From Priapulus caudatus (taxonomy: Eukaryota > Priapulida > Priapulimorpha > Priapulimorphida > Priapulidae), in the NCBI RefSeq assembly GCF_000485595.1, contig NW_014577127.1, forward strand, positions 481,985-508,919: a DNA stretch of 26,935 nt. Reading direction: 5' to 3'. Positions 1-11,082 of this stretch are shown here, in pieces. Numbering within the stretch: position 1 is the stretch's first letter; every line of letters begins with the position of its first letter. The position numbers and the translations under genes were made by a program. The notes beneath the pieces were generated by a model, which was not told where the DNA came from, made no database searches, and saw only the letters and a program-made list of their open reading frames with translations.

Positions 1-46
<46 letters not shown>

Positions 47-54
47 ACTATCTA
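1..54. repeat. (TATC)n microsatellite at the window edge
   Basis: Uninterrupted TATC units run to about 46, then slightly degenerate units. The array continues left of the window. The same kind of array stands immediately left of the second copy of this locus (5091-5885). Confidence 0.95.
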
Positions 55-748
55 TGTACCTACTTATTTATTTATCTACTGTATCTTTAGTTACAGTGTC
101 AGTATCTTTAGTTTAGTGTCAGCTGAATCCTGTTTGGACTGTTTTGACTTGAATCCTGTTGCGGCAGGGGCGCGCTTGTTTAACGCTGCTGTTTATTCTC
201 GTTTTTTGGCTTAGATAACTTCGGAGGTCAAATCCAATTTGCCCATGACATTCAGCACCAAAATTTTCCCTTACTGAATATCTTTGAGATTTCTAGAGTG
301 ATCCGTATTGATTTGCATCGAGAACAGACAAACAGACACACATTCACAAATATTTATTAGATGTATATATATATATATTTGGAACGTGAAAATTTCGATT
401 ATATGCTACTACTATTTTCAATTTTTCAGAACGATCTTGTAGAAGTGCGAGCATAGTGGATTAATCAAGATCACCATCGATCCATGAAATGCTGACTGTA
501 TGCATATCACAGTAGTAGGAACTGAGTTATAGCTAAAAGTGCATTGTCACTTTTACAAGTAATAAATGAACAACATTATAATAGTAATGAGCATACGGGC
601 ATTGATGATCTTAAAGTTTTGGGAATGATAAAACAGTGATTCATTAATGCGCAGCCTTGGAGCAGAAGATTAAAGCAGCTCTATTAACATTACTGCGCAG
701 CCTTGGAACAGAAGATTAAAGCAGCTCTATTAACATTTGCTAACTTAC

Positions 749-877
749 CGGCGGTACACAACTTGATGCCTTCATCGTAGCCGTCGGGACAATCGGGCGA
801 CCCATCGCAAATGTATTGCAGTGGGAGGCAGACCTCCGAATTTCCAGGGCAGCTGAAGGGTTTGATTGGTGGACAAC
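749..877 (-). CDS. LDLa-domain exon of the prohormone-4 / IDLSRF-like precursor (intact copy)
   Basis: This 129-base exon encodes one complete LDL-receptor class A domain, a disulfide-knotted calcium-binding fold. Seen: acceptor ...CACGGCAG with AG at 879-878, and donor GTAAGT at 748-743. Both boundaries are phase 1, as is usual for modular LDLa exons. Spliced to the exon at 11919, the residues run from G58 to A100. Six cysteines (59, 67, 74, 81, 87, 98) have the LDLa spacing, and the signature CDGSPDCPDGYDE carries the acidic calcium ligands. It closely resembles the LDLa segment of insect prohormone-4, including the ...YDE...LCTA end. Reading through the donor gives GKLANVN..., which is intron. 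At least one further exon is expected left of position 1, because the family has a C-terminal region of roughly 100 residues that I do not find here. Confidence 0.9.
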
Positions 878-1810
878 CTGCCGTGATAAACATAGTACTG
901 ATATTTGATATCTGGTCCAGATATGCGTATATAATAAGCAATAACGTTCTCAATAAGCAACTTACATAACTACGCATGTAATCGTTACACATTAAGATCC
1001 CATCAACAAGATCGTAATAGTGACTGATTGTTGGGCTCTTGTGTATACAAATCGATAGTCGCAAATTAGGATCCAATCGATCCAAACGCATTTTTTTCGA
1101 CATTTTGGCGAAAAAAAACGATGCGGTCATTAATGACGCGTGTAACGCGTACAGCGCTTTATTTCTTAACATCGCCAGCAAAATATTTGTTCATTTAGCA
1201 TTGATGCACTGGTATTTATCAAACTAACTATAATTAAAACATCTTTTGTGCGGGATACACACCGACCTCATGGCTCATGATGCATAAATAATGAACGTTT
1301 CATTAAAGTTTTATAATATAACACAATCGAACTGCGAACAAATTTTACTTCAAATGCAAAAATTGCGTATATCGCCGAGATGAATTATAAAGTTTGTAAT
1401 CGCATTTAAAGCCGAGGAAACAACCAATTGCCCCCGACGCCCACACTGATGCGTCGGTTCCTCGGCACGCCAGACAAGGCGCAGCCTGGTTATTTGCTAC
1501 ACCGATTAATAATTGCTCATAGGGGGAACGGTCGATTGTTGTCATGCAAATTATTTAGATTAGTTTTACGATCTAATTAACGCAGTTGCGCGCTCACGCA
1601 ATGTACTCACTAGAGTGTGTATGGTAATGCAGACACGCGTGCACTTTGAGCAATTATTTAGTAGAAATTACTTCTTAAAGCTCTATTGGGTTTCGCTCAG
1701 GCCGGTAAAGGCTAGAGTTGAGGGGGAACAATGCATAAAGCATCATTAAACCGTCTTTAGGAATAATTAGTGTTGACAATAATTACGTTCTGTCGGGGTT
1801 GAAGGTAGTC

Positions 1811-1908
1811 ATAATGGCTGTTGTTATCATCGTCATCATCGCCGCCGCCGTCGTCTTCGTTGTCGTCATCGTCATCGTCGTCATCGTCGTCGCTATCACC
1901 GATGCCGG
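1811..1908 (+). repeat. GTC/ATC/GCC trinucleotide tract
   Basis: Imperfect triplets of GTC, ATC and GCC. On the minus strand one frame reads a run of about ten Asp followed by acidic and Gly residues, open for about 50 codons between stops. With no start or clear splice sites I treat it as a simple repeat in the intron. The counterpart near 7800-7905 is disrupted by indels. Confidence 0.75.
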
Positions 1909-2592
1909 TAATTTAATTTTCTAATCTAATAATGTTTCTGTTAATTTTAAAACTCGTCGGGCCATTACGGGCAGGATAACGCCGCAGTTTCCATCGCCAT
2001 AGCCTATTAGCGTCTTCGTTGAATGTAACAGTGATAGCGGGAAGAAACATAGGAACGCCTGAGGGGCGGCGCGACAGTCGGTCGAACGAGAACCGCGCGA
2101 GTGCAGCAGGCGCAGACGAAAAACAACAACATTGAAACGCAGTACATGGTCGATGAGCGGACGCGATCACCAACAACGGCGATTACTGCTGATGTTGCTA
2201 ATAGTTACGAGATTCTCGCGCGCTAGTGTATCGGAACTCCTCGGCGAGTCGTCAGCCTGAGGGTATTGCGAACAAATTTTTTTATTATGTTTTATTATTG
2301 TTTTCCACTGTGGTGTAAAACCACGCGGCAATGTTTTCGCGTTGCATATCGCAATGCTACCGCAGTGGTGACAGCAACGCATTAGGTTTTACCGAGCGGA
2401 AATGCCAAGTTTTGTCTATCACATATTTATTGCCTCAGCGGTCGGCTCGGTGTCGTTAGCATGCTCTCTCGCTATCAGCGCAATTACGGACGGAATAAGG
2501 CGGCCGCTCTGGGACTTCGGCTCGGCCGTATGCGACAGCTGCACAGCAGCATCCGACGTAATTTTCGACACGTATACATGCACTGCTGCGAC

Positions 2593-2902
2593 AGTAATTT
2601 CCATGGATTTCGGAACCTGTTGTCTGCTGGCGGAGTAGCCATTATCGTCTAGTGACATTGGGAATAGATGCGTGGGTCAGTTAGCCGTAGATTGAGAATG
2701 CCGAATGTTGATTAGTGGAACACCTATGCGATATGTAAATTCCCTGATAATGCTTTCATGTAGGAAATTCGTTGTGGCTTTCACATATAATAATGGTCAG
2801 CGGTCAAGTGCACGGGAGGAATAGTGATGCCGCATCTTGTTCTGCGATTCAACGTACTATTGATTTATAATAAATTACCCTGAGTCTCGTGTAGCTTTCT
2901 GG

Positions 2903-2903
<1 letters not shown>
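2593..2903 (+). repeat. 311-bp repeat, copy A, followed by (TA)n
   Basis: It begins AGTAATTTCCATGG and ends TAGCTTTCTGGTT, running into a (TA)n tract. It is identical to 3651-3961 except for six substitutions, with no indels. I see no terminal inverted repeats or coding capacity. A short non-autonomous interspersed element with a TA-rich tail is possible, as is a partial tandem duplication with a 1,058-bp period. Confidence 0.9.

Positions 2904-2972
<69 letters not shown>
2903..2972 (+). repeat. (TA)n microsatellite
   Basis: About 70 bases of alternating T and A with one phase slip near 2942. It follows repeat copy A. Confidence 0.95.
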
Positions 2973-3650
2973 CGTGCACGGTGGTCACGGTACATGCTGG
3001 CGATGTAAACAACAGATCAAGCTACTCATCGATGTTAACATCGTAAACGTGAATTATTAAGAGCGTGATTAGATCAACTTATTTCCACCGGAAGCTTTAA
3101 ATTAATAATTCACAGTCAGACGTACATGCATGCAGGCGGTATTAAGGTACAGAGGCAGGCCTATCTTTTAATACGATATAGTATACACCATGCGCTGTAC
3201 ACCGCACCTGCCTACACTCATATCAAAAGTGGAGATTTTACAATGCCATTGTTATTAATGCAATTCCATGCTATGTTTCATAAAGAAGCTAAATAGCAAA
3301 AAAGTCCCTAAACTACGTTTAAAGGGCTCTCCCATCTCTCTCCGGGTATGGAAGCTGTCATACATAAACAACGCTTGGTTCGTAAAATAGTGTGGTACGA
3401 ATATCGTTCCCGTGTGGGACTAACAAGGGTTGGGACAGTTGCGATTTTCATTGTCTCGCCGAACTTAATAGGTTCGAATCCTGGCCAGGTTTTAGCATGG
3501 TGATGGCTTTTGCTTCTGTATAAGAGGAGCAGCAGATTTAACGATTTAATGATATATAATATATATAATTATATATATATATATATATGCGTGCGTGTGA
3601 ACGTGTGTTCACGTAGGATATCTCTGCTAGAGACAATAACTGCGTGATGG
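2973..3650. other. Unique spacer with a (TA)n tract; no gene seen
   Basis: AT-rich sequence between the two 311-bp repeats. It includes an irregular (TA)n tract at about 3551-3588 and a GGTTCGAATCC motif near 3471. I see no exon. Confidence 0.6.
3472..3482 (+). other. Pol III B-box-like motif (possible tRNA-derived SINE remnant)
   Basis: GGTTCGAATCC is an exact match to the tRNA T-loop / B-box consensus. The flanks do not form a good five-pair T stem, and I find no convincing A box about 35-60 bases upstream or a cloverleaf. It is not a tRNA gene. It could be a decayed tRNA-derived SINE or chance. Confidence 0.3.
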
Positions 3651-3960
3651 AGTAATTTCCATCGATTTCGGAACCTGTTGTCTGCTGGCGGAGTAGCCAT
3701 TATGGTCTAGTGACATTGGGAATAGATGCGTGGGTTAGTTAGCCGTAGATTGAGAATGGCGAATGTTGATTAGTGGAACACCTATGCGATATGTAAATGC
3801 CCTGATAATGCTTTCATGTAGGAAATTCGTTGTGGCTTTCACATATAATAATGGTCAGCGGTCAAGTGCACGGGAGGAATAGTGATGCCGCATCTTGTTC
3901 TGCGATTCAACGTACTATTGATTTATAATAAATTACCCTGAGTCTAGTGTAGCTTTCTGG

Positions 3961-3961
<1 letters not shown>
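3651..3961 (+). repeat. 311-bp repeat, copy B, followed by (TA)n to about 3993
   Basis: Same as 2593-2903 with six base changes and no gaps, exactly 1,058 bases downstream. It is also followed by (TA)n, after which the sequences diverge. Confidence 0.9.
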
Positions 3962-3996
<35 letters not shown>

Positions 3997-4105
3997 TAGC
4001 AGGACACCGGCGTGCCCGGAAAATGAAGCGCTCAGTTGGCTGAATCGACCACTTGTTGATAGAAAAATACCCCAAAATATGTATGTTATTATGTAATGTA
4101 TTATG

Positions 4106-4133
4106 TGGTGTGTGTGTGTGTGTGTTGTGTGTG

Positions 4134-4180
<47 letters not shown>

Positions 4181-5090
4181 GTGTGTGGTGTGTGTGTGTG
4201 TGTTGTGTGTGTTGTGTGATGTGTATGTATGTATGTATTGATGTATGTATAGTAGTGTAATGTTTGTATGTATGTATGTATGTATGTAATGTATGTATTA
4301 GTATGTACTGTATGTTATGTATGTAATGTATGGTATGTAATGTATGTATGTATGTATGGTATGATATGTATGTTTGTATGTATGTAATGTATGTAATGTA
4401 TGATGATGTACTGTATGTATGTATGTATTATGTAATGTAGTATGTATTATTATGTATGTATGTAGTATGTATGTATGTATGTAATTGTATCGTATGTATG
4501 TAATGTATGTATGTAGTATGTATGTATGTATGTATGTATTATGTATTGTAGTATGTTATTGTATGTATGTATGTATGTTATTATGTATGTATGTATGCTA
4601 TGTATTTATGTATGTATGTGTGTATGATATGTTATTATTTGTAATGTACTGTATGTTATGTATGGTATGTATCCGTATGTAGTATGTTTATGTATGTGAT
4701 TTATGGTGATGTATGTATGTATTTAGTAAGTATGTATGTTGTGATGTATGTATGTATGGTGATGTATGTATGATATGTAATGTATGTATGTGACTGTATG
4801 TACTGATGATAATGTATGGTATGTATGATGGTGAATTGTAATCGTATTTATGTACATTGTATGTATTATTCGTGTATGTATGTATGTCATGTATGTTATG
4901 TATGTATGTATTATGTATGTAGTATGTATGGGGTGGATGGTATTGGTTATGGTATGTATGTATGTGTATTATGTATGTATGGGTACGTAGTGTATGTATG
5001 TAGGTGTATGTGGGTATGCTATGGTAGTGTATGTATGTACGTATGCTGAGTGTATGTATGTATGGTATGTATGTATTTAATGTATGTATG
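4106..5090 (+). repeat. Ragged (TG)n then (TGTA)n microsatellite
   Basis: Roughly 110 bases of TG repeat, then about 870 bases of TGTA/TATG repeat. Runs of perfect units are broken every few units by single-base gains or losses (for example TGTAATGTATG). The open frames here (Cys/Val- and Met/Tyr/Val-rich) are translations of the repeat. Confidence 0.95.
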
Positions 5091-5562
5091 CTATCTATCT
5101 ATCTATCTAATTCTATGCTAATCTATCTATCTATCTTACTCTACTATCTGATCTATCTATCTACCTACTATCTATCTGTCTATCTATATGCCATGGTCTA
5201 TCTATCTATCGTATTTATCTATCTAAGTTCTATCTATCTTCTATCTATCTATCGTTAGTCTATGCTATCTATCTATCTATGCTACCTATCTACCTATCTA
5301 CTATCTATATATCTGTCTATCTATATCCATCTATCTATTTCTATCTACTATCTATGCTAGCCTTATCTATCATATCGATGCGACCGATGTCGATCAATTC
5401 AACTCTATCCATCTATCTATCTATCTTAAGTTTATGTATCGTATTTGATGTAATTGTATGTATGCTATCTCTATCTATCTATCTATCTATTCTATCTATG
5501 CTATCTATTTATCTATTTATCTATCTATCTATCTATCATCTTATTTATCTATCTAATCTATT

Positions 5563-5593
<31 letters not shown>

Positions 5594-5774
5594 ATCTATC
5601 TTATATATCGCTATCTATTTATATTATATATTTATCTGTCTATCTATCTATCTATCTATTATCTATCTATCTATGCTATGCTATCTATCCTATCGTATCT
5701 ATTATCTTATCTATCTATCTATCTATCATATCTATCTATCTATCTATCTATCTATCTTAATCTATCTATGCTAT

Positions 5775-5807
<33 letters not shown>

Positions 5808-5885
5808 GTATCTATCTATCTATCTATCTACTATCTATCTATTCCATCTATCTATCGTATCTATCTATCTATCTATCTATCTAGA
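5091..5885 (+). repeat. Ragged (TCTA)n microsatellite
   Basis: About 800 bases of TCTA/TATC units with frequent one-base phase slips. The Ser/Ile/Tyr/Leu-rich open frames are repeat translations. Its right end is followed by the second copy of the large direct repeat, as the (TATC)n at 1-54 is by the first. Confidence 0.95.
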
Positions 5886-6635
5886 CTAATTTCTAGTGTA
5901 CCTACTTATTTATTTATCTACTGTATCTTTTAGTTACAGTGTCAGTATTTTTAGTTTATGTCAGCTGAGATCCTGTTTGACTGTTTTGACGTTGAATCCT
6001 GTACTGGCAGGGCGCGCGCTTCCGTTTAACGCTGCTGTTTATTCTACGTTTTTGGCTTAGATAGACTTCGGGAGGCAATCCAATTGTGCACCATGACAAA
6101 TTCACGCAACGAAAATTTGCCCATTACTGAATTATCATTTGAGATTTCTAAGAGTGATCCGTATTGATTTTGCATCGGAACAAGACAAACAACACACATT
6201 CACGAAAATATTTATTAGATGTATATATATATATATATATAGTTTGGAAATCGTGAAGAATTTCGATTATATGTCTACAACTATTTTACAATTTTTCAGA
6301 AGTACTTGTTGAAAGTGGTCCGAGCAAGAGTGAAATTAATCAAGATCACATCGATGGCATGAAATGCTGACTGTATGCATATCACAGTAGTAGCGAAGCT
6401 GAGTTCATAGCTAAAAGTGCATTGTCATTTTATATAGTAATAAATGACACCATTAATAATAGTGAATGAGCAATACGGGGCATTGAGATCTTAAAAGTTT
6501 TGTGAATGATAAAACAGTGATTCATTTAATGGCGGTCAGCCTTGGAGCAGAAAGATTGAAGGCAGCTCTTATTAACATTACTGCCAGCCTTGAAAAAGAT
6601 TAAAGCAGCTCTATTAACCATTTGCTAATCTTATC

Positions 6636-6772
6636 CGCGGTACATCAACTTGATGCCTTGCAAATCGTAGCCGTCGGGATCAATCGGGCGACCCCATCGC
6701 AAATGTATTGCAGTGGAAAGGCAGACCTCTCGAATTCCAGGGCAGCTGAAGGTTTTGATTGCGGTGGACAAC
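6636..6772 (-). pseudogene. Frameshifted second copy of the LDLa exon
   Basis: This stretch matches the exon at 749-877 but is 137 bases rather than 129. The acceptor context (GGCAG at about 6777-6773) and the start CPP are kept, and LPLQYICDG is still readable, but single-base insertions shift the frame several times. The perfect GTAAGT donor is changed to GATAAGAT-like sequence. The lesions are insertions of one base and look the same as in the surrounding non-coding part of the repeat. That suggests sequence error in an unpolished copy rather than decay of a gene. It cannot encode the domain as written. Confidence 0.85.
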
Positions 6773-8036
6773 CTGCCGTGATAAACATAAGTACTATTAT
6801 TTGATATCTGGTCGCAGATATGCGGTATATAATAAGCAATAACGTTCTCCAATTAAAAAGCAAACCCTTTTTAACCCATTAACTTACGGCATGTAATTCA
6901 GATTACACATTAAGATCCCATCAACAAGATCGTAATAGTGGACTGATTGTTGGCTCTTGTGTATACAAATCGAGTAGTCGCAAAATTAGGATCCAATCCG
7001 ATCCAAAACGCATTTTTTCGGACATCTTTTGGCGAAAAAACGATGCGGTCATTAATGACGCGTGTAACGCGTACATGGCGCTTTTATTTCTTAACATCTG
7101 CCAACAAAATATTTGTTCATTTAGCAATTGATGGGCTCTGGTATTTATCAAACTAACTATAATTAAAAGCATCTTTCTGTGGCGGGATAACACAGGTGCC
7201 GACCTCATCGCCATGATGCAGTAATATGAATTAATGAACGTCTTTCATTAAACGTTTATAATATATACACATCGAACTGCGAAAACGAAATTTTACTTCA
7301 AATGCTAAAAATTGGCGTGATATCGCCGAGATGAATTATATAAGTTTTAATTCGGCCATTTAAGCCGAGGAAACAACCAATTGCCCTCGACGGCCCACAC
7401 TGATGCGTCAGCGGTTACCTCGGCAGCGCCAGAAGCAAGGCGCAGCTAGTTATTTGCTAGCAGCCGAATTAATAATATGCTTCATTAGGGGAACGTTCGA
7501 TTGTTGTCATGCAAAATTATTTAGATTAGTTTCGATTCTAATTAACGCAGTTGCGGCGCTCACGCCAATGTACTCACGAATAGAGTGTGTACTGGTAATG
7601 CAGACACGCGTGCACTGTGTTGGTCTTGAGCATTATTTATTAGAATTACTTCTTAAGCTCTATTGGGTTACGCTAGTGGCCGGTAAAGGCTTAGAGTTGA
7701 GGGGGAAGCAGATGCATAAAGCATCATTAAACCAAATCTTAGGAATACATTAGTGTTGACGATATAATTCGTTCTGTCGGGTTTGAAGGATAAGTCATAA
7801 TGGCGTTGTTATCATCTGGCATCTATCTGCCGCCCCGGGCCGTCGTCTTCGTCGTGTCATCGTCCATCTGTCGTCATCGTCGTCGCTATCTGACCCGAGC
7901 CGTGTAATTTAATTATCTAATCTAAGTAATGTTTCTGTTAATTTTAAATACTCGGTCGGGCCATGTACGGGCAGGATAAACGCGCGCAGTTTCCAGGCGC
8001 GATAGCCTATTAGCGTCTTCGTTGAATGTAACAGTG

Positions 8037-8280
8037 GTAATAAGGAAGAGAAGAGGGTAGAAGCAGAGAGAAGAGTTGGGAGGGAGGAGAAGCAGGGAGG
8101 GCGAGCAGAAGAGAGCCGAGAGAACAGAAGATATAAGAGAGAGGGAGGTGAAGGCAAGGGGAGAGAAAGAGAAGAAGAAAGAGAGAGTGCAGGAGGCAGA
8201 AGGAGGGATATTAAGCAGAAGAAGAGGGGAGAGCAGAGAGGAGGAGAAAGAAAGCCCAGAAGAGCGGTGAAGAAAGCATA
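8037..8280 (+). repeat. Purine-rich (AG) tract present only in the right copy
   Basis: About 240 bases, nearly all A and G on the plus strand (GAGAGA, GGAGGAG, GAAGAAG). The left copy has only 16 bases here (2035-2050, also purine-rich). The minus-strand Ser/Leu/Pro-rich open frames across it are repeat translations. Confidence 0.85.
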
Positions 8281-8895
8281 AGGAACGCCGCTGAGGCGGC
8301 GCGACCAGTCGGTCGAAACGAGAACCTGCGACGAGTGCAGCAGGCGCAGACGAAAAACAACAACATTGTGAAACGCAGTAACATTGGTTCGATGAGCGGA
8401 CGCGATCACCAAACAACGGCGTATTACTGCTGATGTTGCTGTAATGAGTTACAGGAGATTCTCGGCGCGCTAGTGTATCTGGAACTCCTCGCGAGTCGTC
8501 AGCCCTGAGAGTATTGCGAACGAAATTTGCTTTAGTATGTTTTATTATTGTTTTTCCACGTGGTGTGAAAACCACGCGGTCAATGTTTTCGCGTTGCAAA
8601 TATCGCAATGATAGGGCCGGCAGTGGTGACAGCAAACGGCATTAGGGTTTTACCGAAGAACGGAAATGCCAAGTTTTTGTCCTATCAATATTTTATTGCC
8701 TCAGCGGGTCGCTCGGTGTCCGTTAGCAGCCTTGCCGCTCAGCATGCTCTCTCTCTGCTATCAGCGCAATTACGGACGAATAGAGGGCGTCCGCTCTTGT
8801 ACTTCGAGGCTCGGCCTGTATCGACGCTGCACAGCAGCATCCGAACGTAATTTTCGAACACGTATAACATGCACTGCTGCGACACGCTGCCTCCC

Positions 8896-9000
8896 CATCA
8901 CACCACACACACACACATACACACACACTACACACACACCCACACACACCACACACACACATGCACACACACCACACCACACACACACACACACACCACA
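8896..9000 (+). repeat. (CA)n microsatellite
   Basis: Interrupted CA repeat with CACCACAC and CATGCACA variants. It marks the point where normal-looking sequence resumes. Confidence 0.92.
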
Positions 9001-9297
9001 CTGGTGGCCTATCGGTATGGTGAGTCCGGTTCGCGTATTATAACTGATTGGCGTGACACGGTTGCTGCATACAGAGAGTGTATGATAAGTCGTGTAACTG
9101 TCGGGTCGGACGTCCCGGGCCGGTTATCAGATACATGTCGATACTGCTTCGCTCAGGGTTTCTAGATAGTGTCGAGCTTAGTTGGTAGTTGTCATACGCA
9201 TCGATTGAAGTTCGTTCGCCCGGCTCGGGATATTTCTCGGCCGCATTTTCGGCTGTCTGCTGTCTGTGTCGTGGCGGCCGCGTCACGGTGCTGTGCC

Positions 9298-9323
9298 ACA
9301 CACCAACACACGCACGCCGCACG

Positions 9324-9377
<54 letters not shown>

Positions 9378-9386
9378 CACACACAG
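9298..9386 (+). repeat. (CA)n microsatellite
   Basis: CA repeat with an imperfect left edge (CACACCAACACACGCACG) and a pure core of about 50 bases. Confidence 0.93.
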
Positions 9387-9389
9387 CAT

Positions 9390-11040
9390 ACTACACGGGA
9401 GCGAGGGGAGGAATTTCACGCTCCCTCGGTGCGTGGTCAACCTACATGACGCTTCATCCGTCAAAACGCCATGTATATTATGTATTACACGATAAGCGCT
9501 AATGCGGCAAGCCTACGTTTCTCCATGTACAGACACCTGTCTGCGATCGTGGCATTCGGCTGCTACCTGAATCCGCATTCCTAGTAAGGAATATGATTAG
9601 CGGATAAAATGCGCCAGAGCAACCGCTTAATAGGAATTGCCTGTCTGCCAATTAATACCTCAGGCACCGTCATTGAACAGGTCTAAAATGCTACGCATAT
9701 AAACGTAATGAAGCCAAGGCAGCCGATATACAGTAATTAGGCCGAACATTACATGTTTGTGCGTGCGTTCTATTTGCTGACGTTGGATTAGTAGCACTAT
9801 ACACAACTAGTATCTACCAACAGTCGGGACTGTAAAGACGCATTAGGTGTAAGGAAATATGCTGTGAAGGTAGGGCGGGTTCAGTAAAGTTCACAATAAG
9901 CATTGTGATTGCATTCAAAGTCGAGTAAAGAATGATACCGAAGTAATGTAATCATGATTTTTTACATCTGTTTGTGATCCTTGAATGTAAAATTAAGTAA
10001 CGCAGGATGATCGAGAGTACTTTCGACGGAAGGAGTAGCTCTTACGCGATCTCTAGAATTTGTACAAAAGTTGCGGTTTTATCAACACCTAGGCTCTTAG
10101 GAATAAGCCTAGATGTAATATATAAGAGAACAAGATTATATATTTTGTATATCCGTTTAAATATGTGCTATAATCTTGAAAACCGTGAAAAAGTACGATA
10201 CAGACGAGTTCTCTGTCACGATACATCGTTATACTCAACATACTCAGCAGCAGATATTATTCTATACGGAATAGACCGGCATAAAGTTGGCATGTGCATA
10301 ATAGTAGGAGTAAAAAAACAGATTAGTTTTTATTCACTCTTAATGCTAGATATATAAATATTGAATCCAGTATTATCTGTGTAGTAGTGTAAGTAAATCA
10401 CGTGACACTATACGTAGGTAAGATGTCTGACATGGCTCCGCTTTCTCTTATTGGTTCACGTGATTACCCCGAACCAGTTAGACCTACGTGAAAGACATCC
10501 GCTTCCATGAACGTGTCCGCAAGAACTCGTTTCTGCGCGGCATATCGCCTATAAGGTAGATTTAATCCTTACAGAAAAGACTGCATTGACAGAGGGATAG
10601 TCCGAGAGGGATGGAAGAACGAAATATTCGCATTGTTAACGAATTATCATTTACACGTCTTCCGAACGCTAGTCGCTGTACATTCGTTTTATGACGTTGA
10701 AGTGCGCGTAATACGCGACATCTCTGTACAACGATCCGAATGCTGGTGTGATCTCTCGACTAAATACTCGGACATTGACTCACAGGTTAACGTCAAAACG
10801 TATCTCCGTGGCCGTTAAAATTAGTTTGGTTACAAATATTGTACGAGTGTCCGCTGTTGATATAAACAAAGACCACATAGTCAGCTTTCAGTGACACACG
10901 AAAGGCGCAAAAAATCCCAAATAAAATACACGAGGCTGCAGCGGGAGGCTAAAATGCGTTTCTGTAATCCCACATGCCAATACTATGACATGCGTCTTGC
11001 CTAGCGACGTGTAGAGATCCCATCTCACTTAGCGAGTAGC
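9390..11040. other. Intron of the neuropeptide gene; no exon recognised
   Basis: About 1.65 kb of mixed sequence. The longest open frame (10007-10357, plus, 116 codons) begins at an ATG but has no recognisable domain and lies in AT-rich sequence antisense to the host gene. A cluster of ACGT cores sits at 10396-10515. Confidence 0.5.
10396..10515. promoter_or_regulatory. Cluster of CACGTG/ACGTG motifs with an inverted CCAAT
   Basis: CACGTG at 10399-10404 and 10457-10462 sit inside a perfect 10-bp inverted pair (AATCACGTGA and TCACGTGATT). Further ACGT cores lie in TACGTA (about 10411), CTACGTG (about 10484) and AACGTG (about 10510), and ATTGG at 10450-10454. These are E-box/bHLH-type cores; a regulatory role is inference only. 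Confidence 0.3.
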
Positions 11041-11082
11041 GATGTGGGTCGTCTTATAGGAGTGAGTCCGAAATCTATTCAT

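Larger units (their letters stand above)
56..2593 (+). repeat. Large direct repeat, clean copy
   Basis: The 2,538 bases from GTACCTACTT to GCACTGCTGCGACA are repeated at 5898-8884 in the same orientation. This copy holds the intact LDLa exon (minus strand, 749-877) and otherwise looks like intron: AT-rich, short open frames only, a few simple repeats. I see no second exon between 1 and 740. Its right end coincides to the base with the left end of the 311-bp repeat at 2593. Confidence 0.93.
5898..8884 (+). repeat. Large direct repeat, indel-rich copy
   Basis: It matches 56-2593 from GTACCTACTT to GCACTGCTGCGACA but is 2,987 bases long. A purine-rich block at 8037-8280 accounts for about 228 extra bases; the other 220 or so come from dispersed, mostly one-base insertions. 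Indels are as common in the LDLa exon as in intron. The sequence after 8884 differs from that after 2593. Confidence 0.93.

Noticed and set aside
1770-1912. Acidic Asp-run exon on the minus strand
   Set aside because: Generated by a trinucleotide repeat; no start codon or acceptor, and the frame is lost in the other copy.
3400-3490. A tRNA gene
   Set aside because: Only the T-loop-like B box matches; no acceptor stem, anticodon arm or A box could be found.
5279-5933. 159- and 201-codon Ser/Ile/Tyr/Leu-rich open frames
   Set aside because: Translations of the (TCTA)n array, which has no stop codon in these frames.
6636-6772. A second functional LDLa domain in the same gene
   Set aside because: The frame is broken repeatedly and the donor is damaged, and the surrounding intron is duplicated too; it is a copy of the 749-877 exon, not a separate domain.
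7909-8635. 167- and 237-codon minus open frames, Ser/Leu/Pro-rich
   Set aside because: They exist only because of the purine-tract insertion and indels in the right copy; the left copy lacks them.
10007-10357. 116-codon plus open frame starting with ATG
   Set aside because: No recognisable domain, AT-rich, no splice context, antisense inside the neuropeptide intron. A chance frame is more likely, though it is long for this composition.
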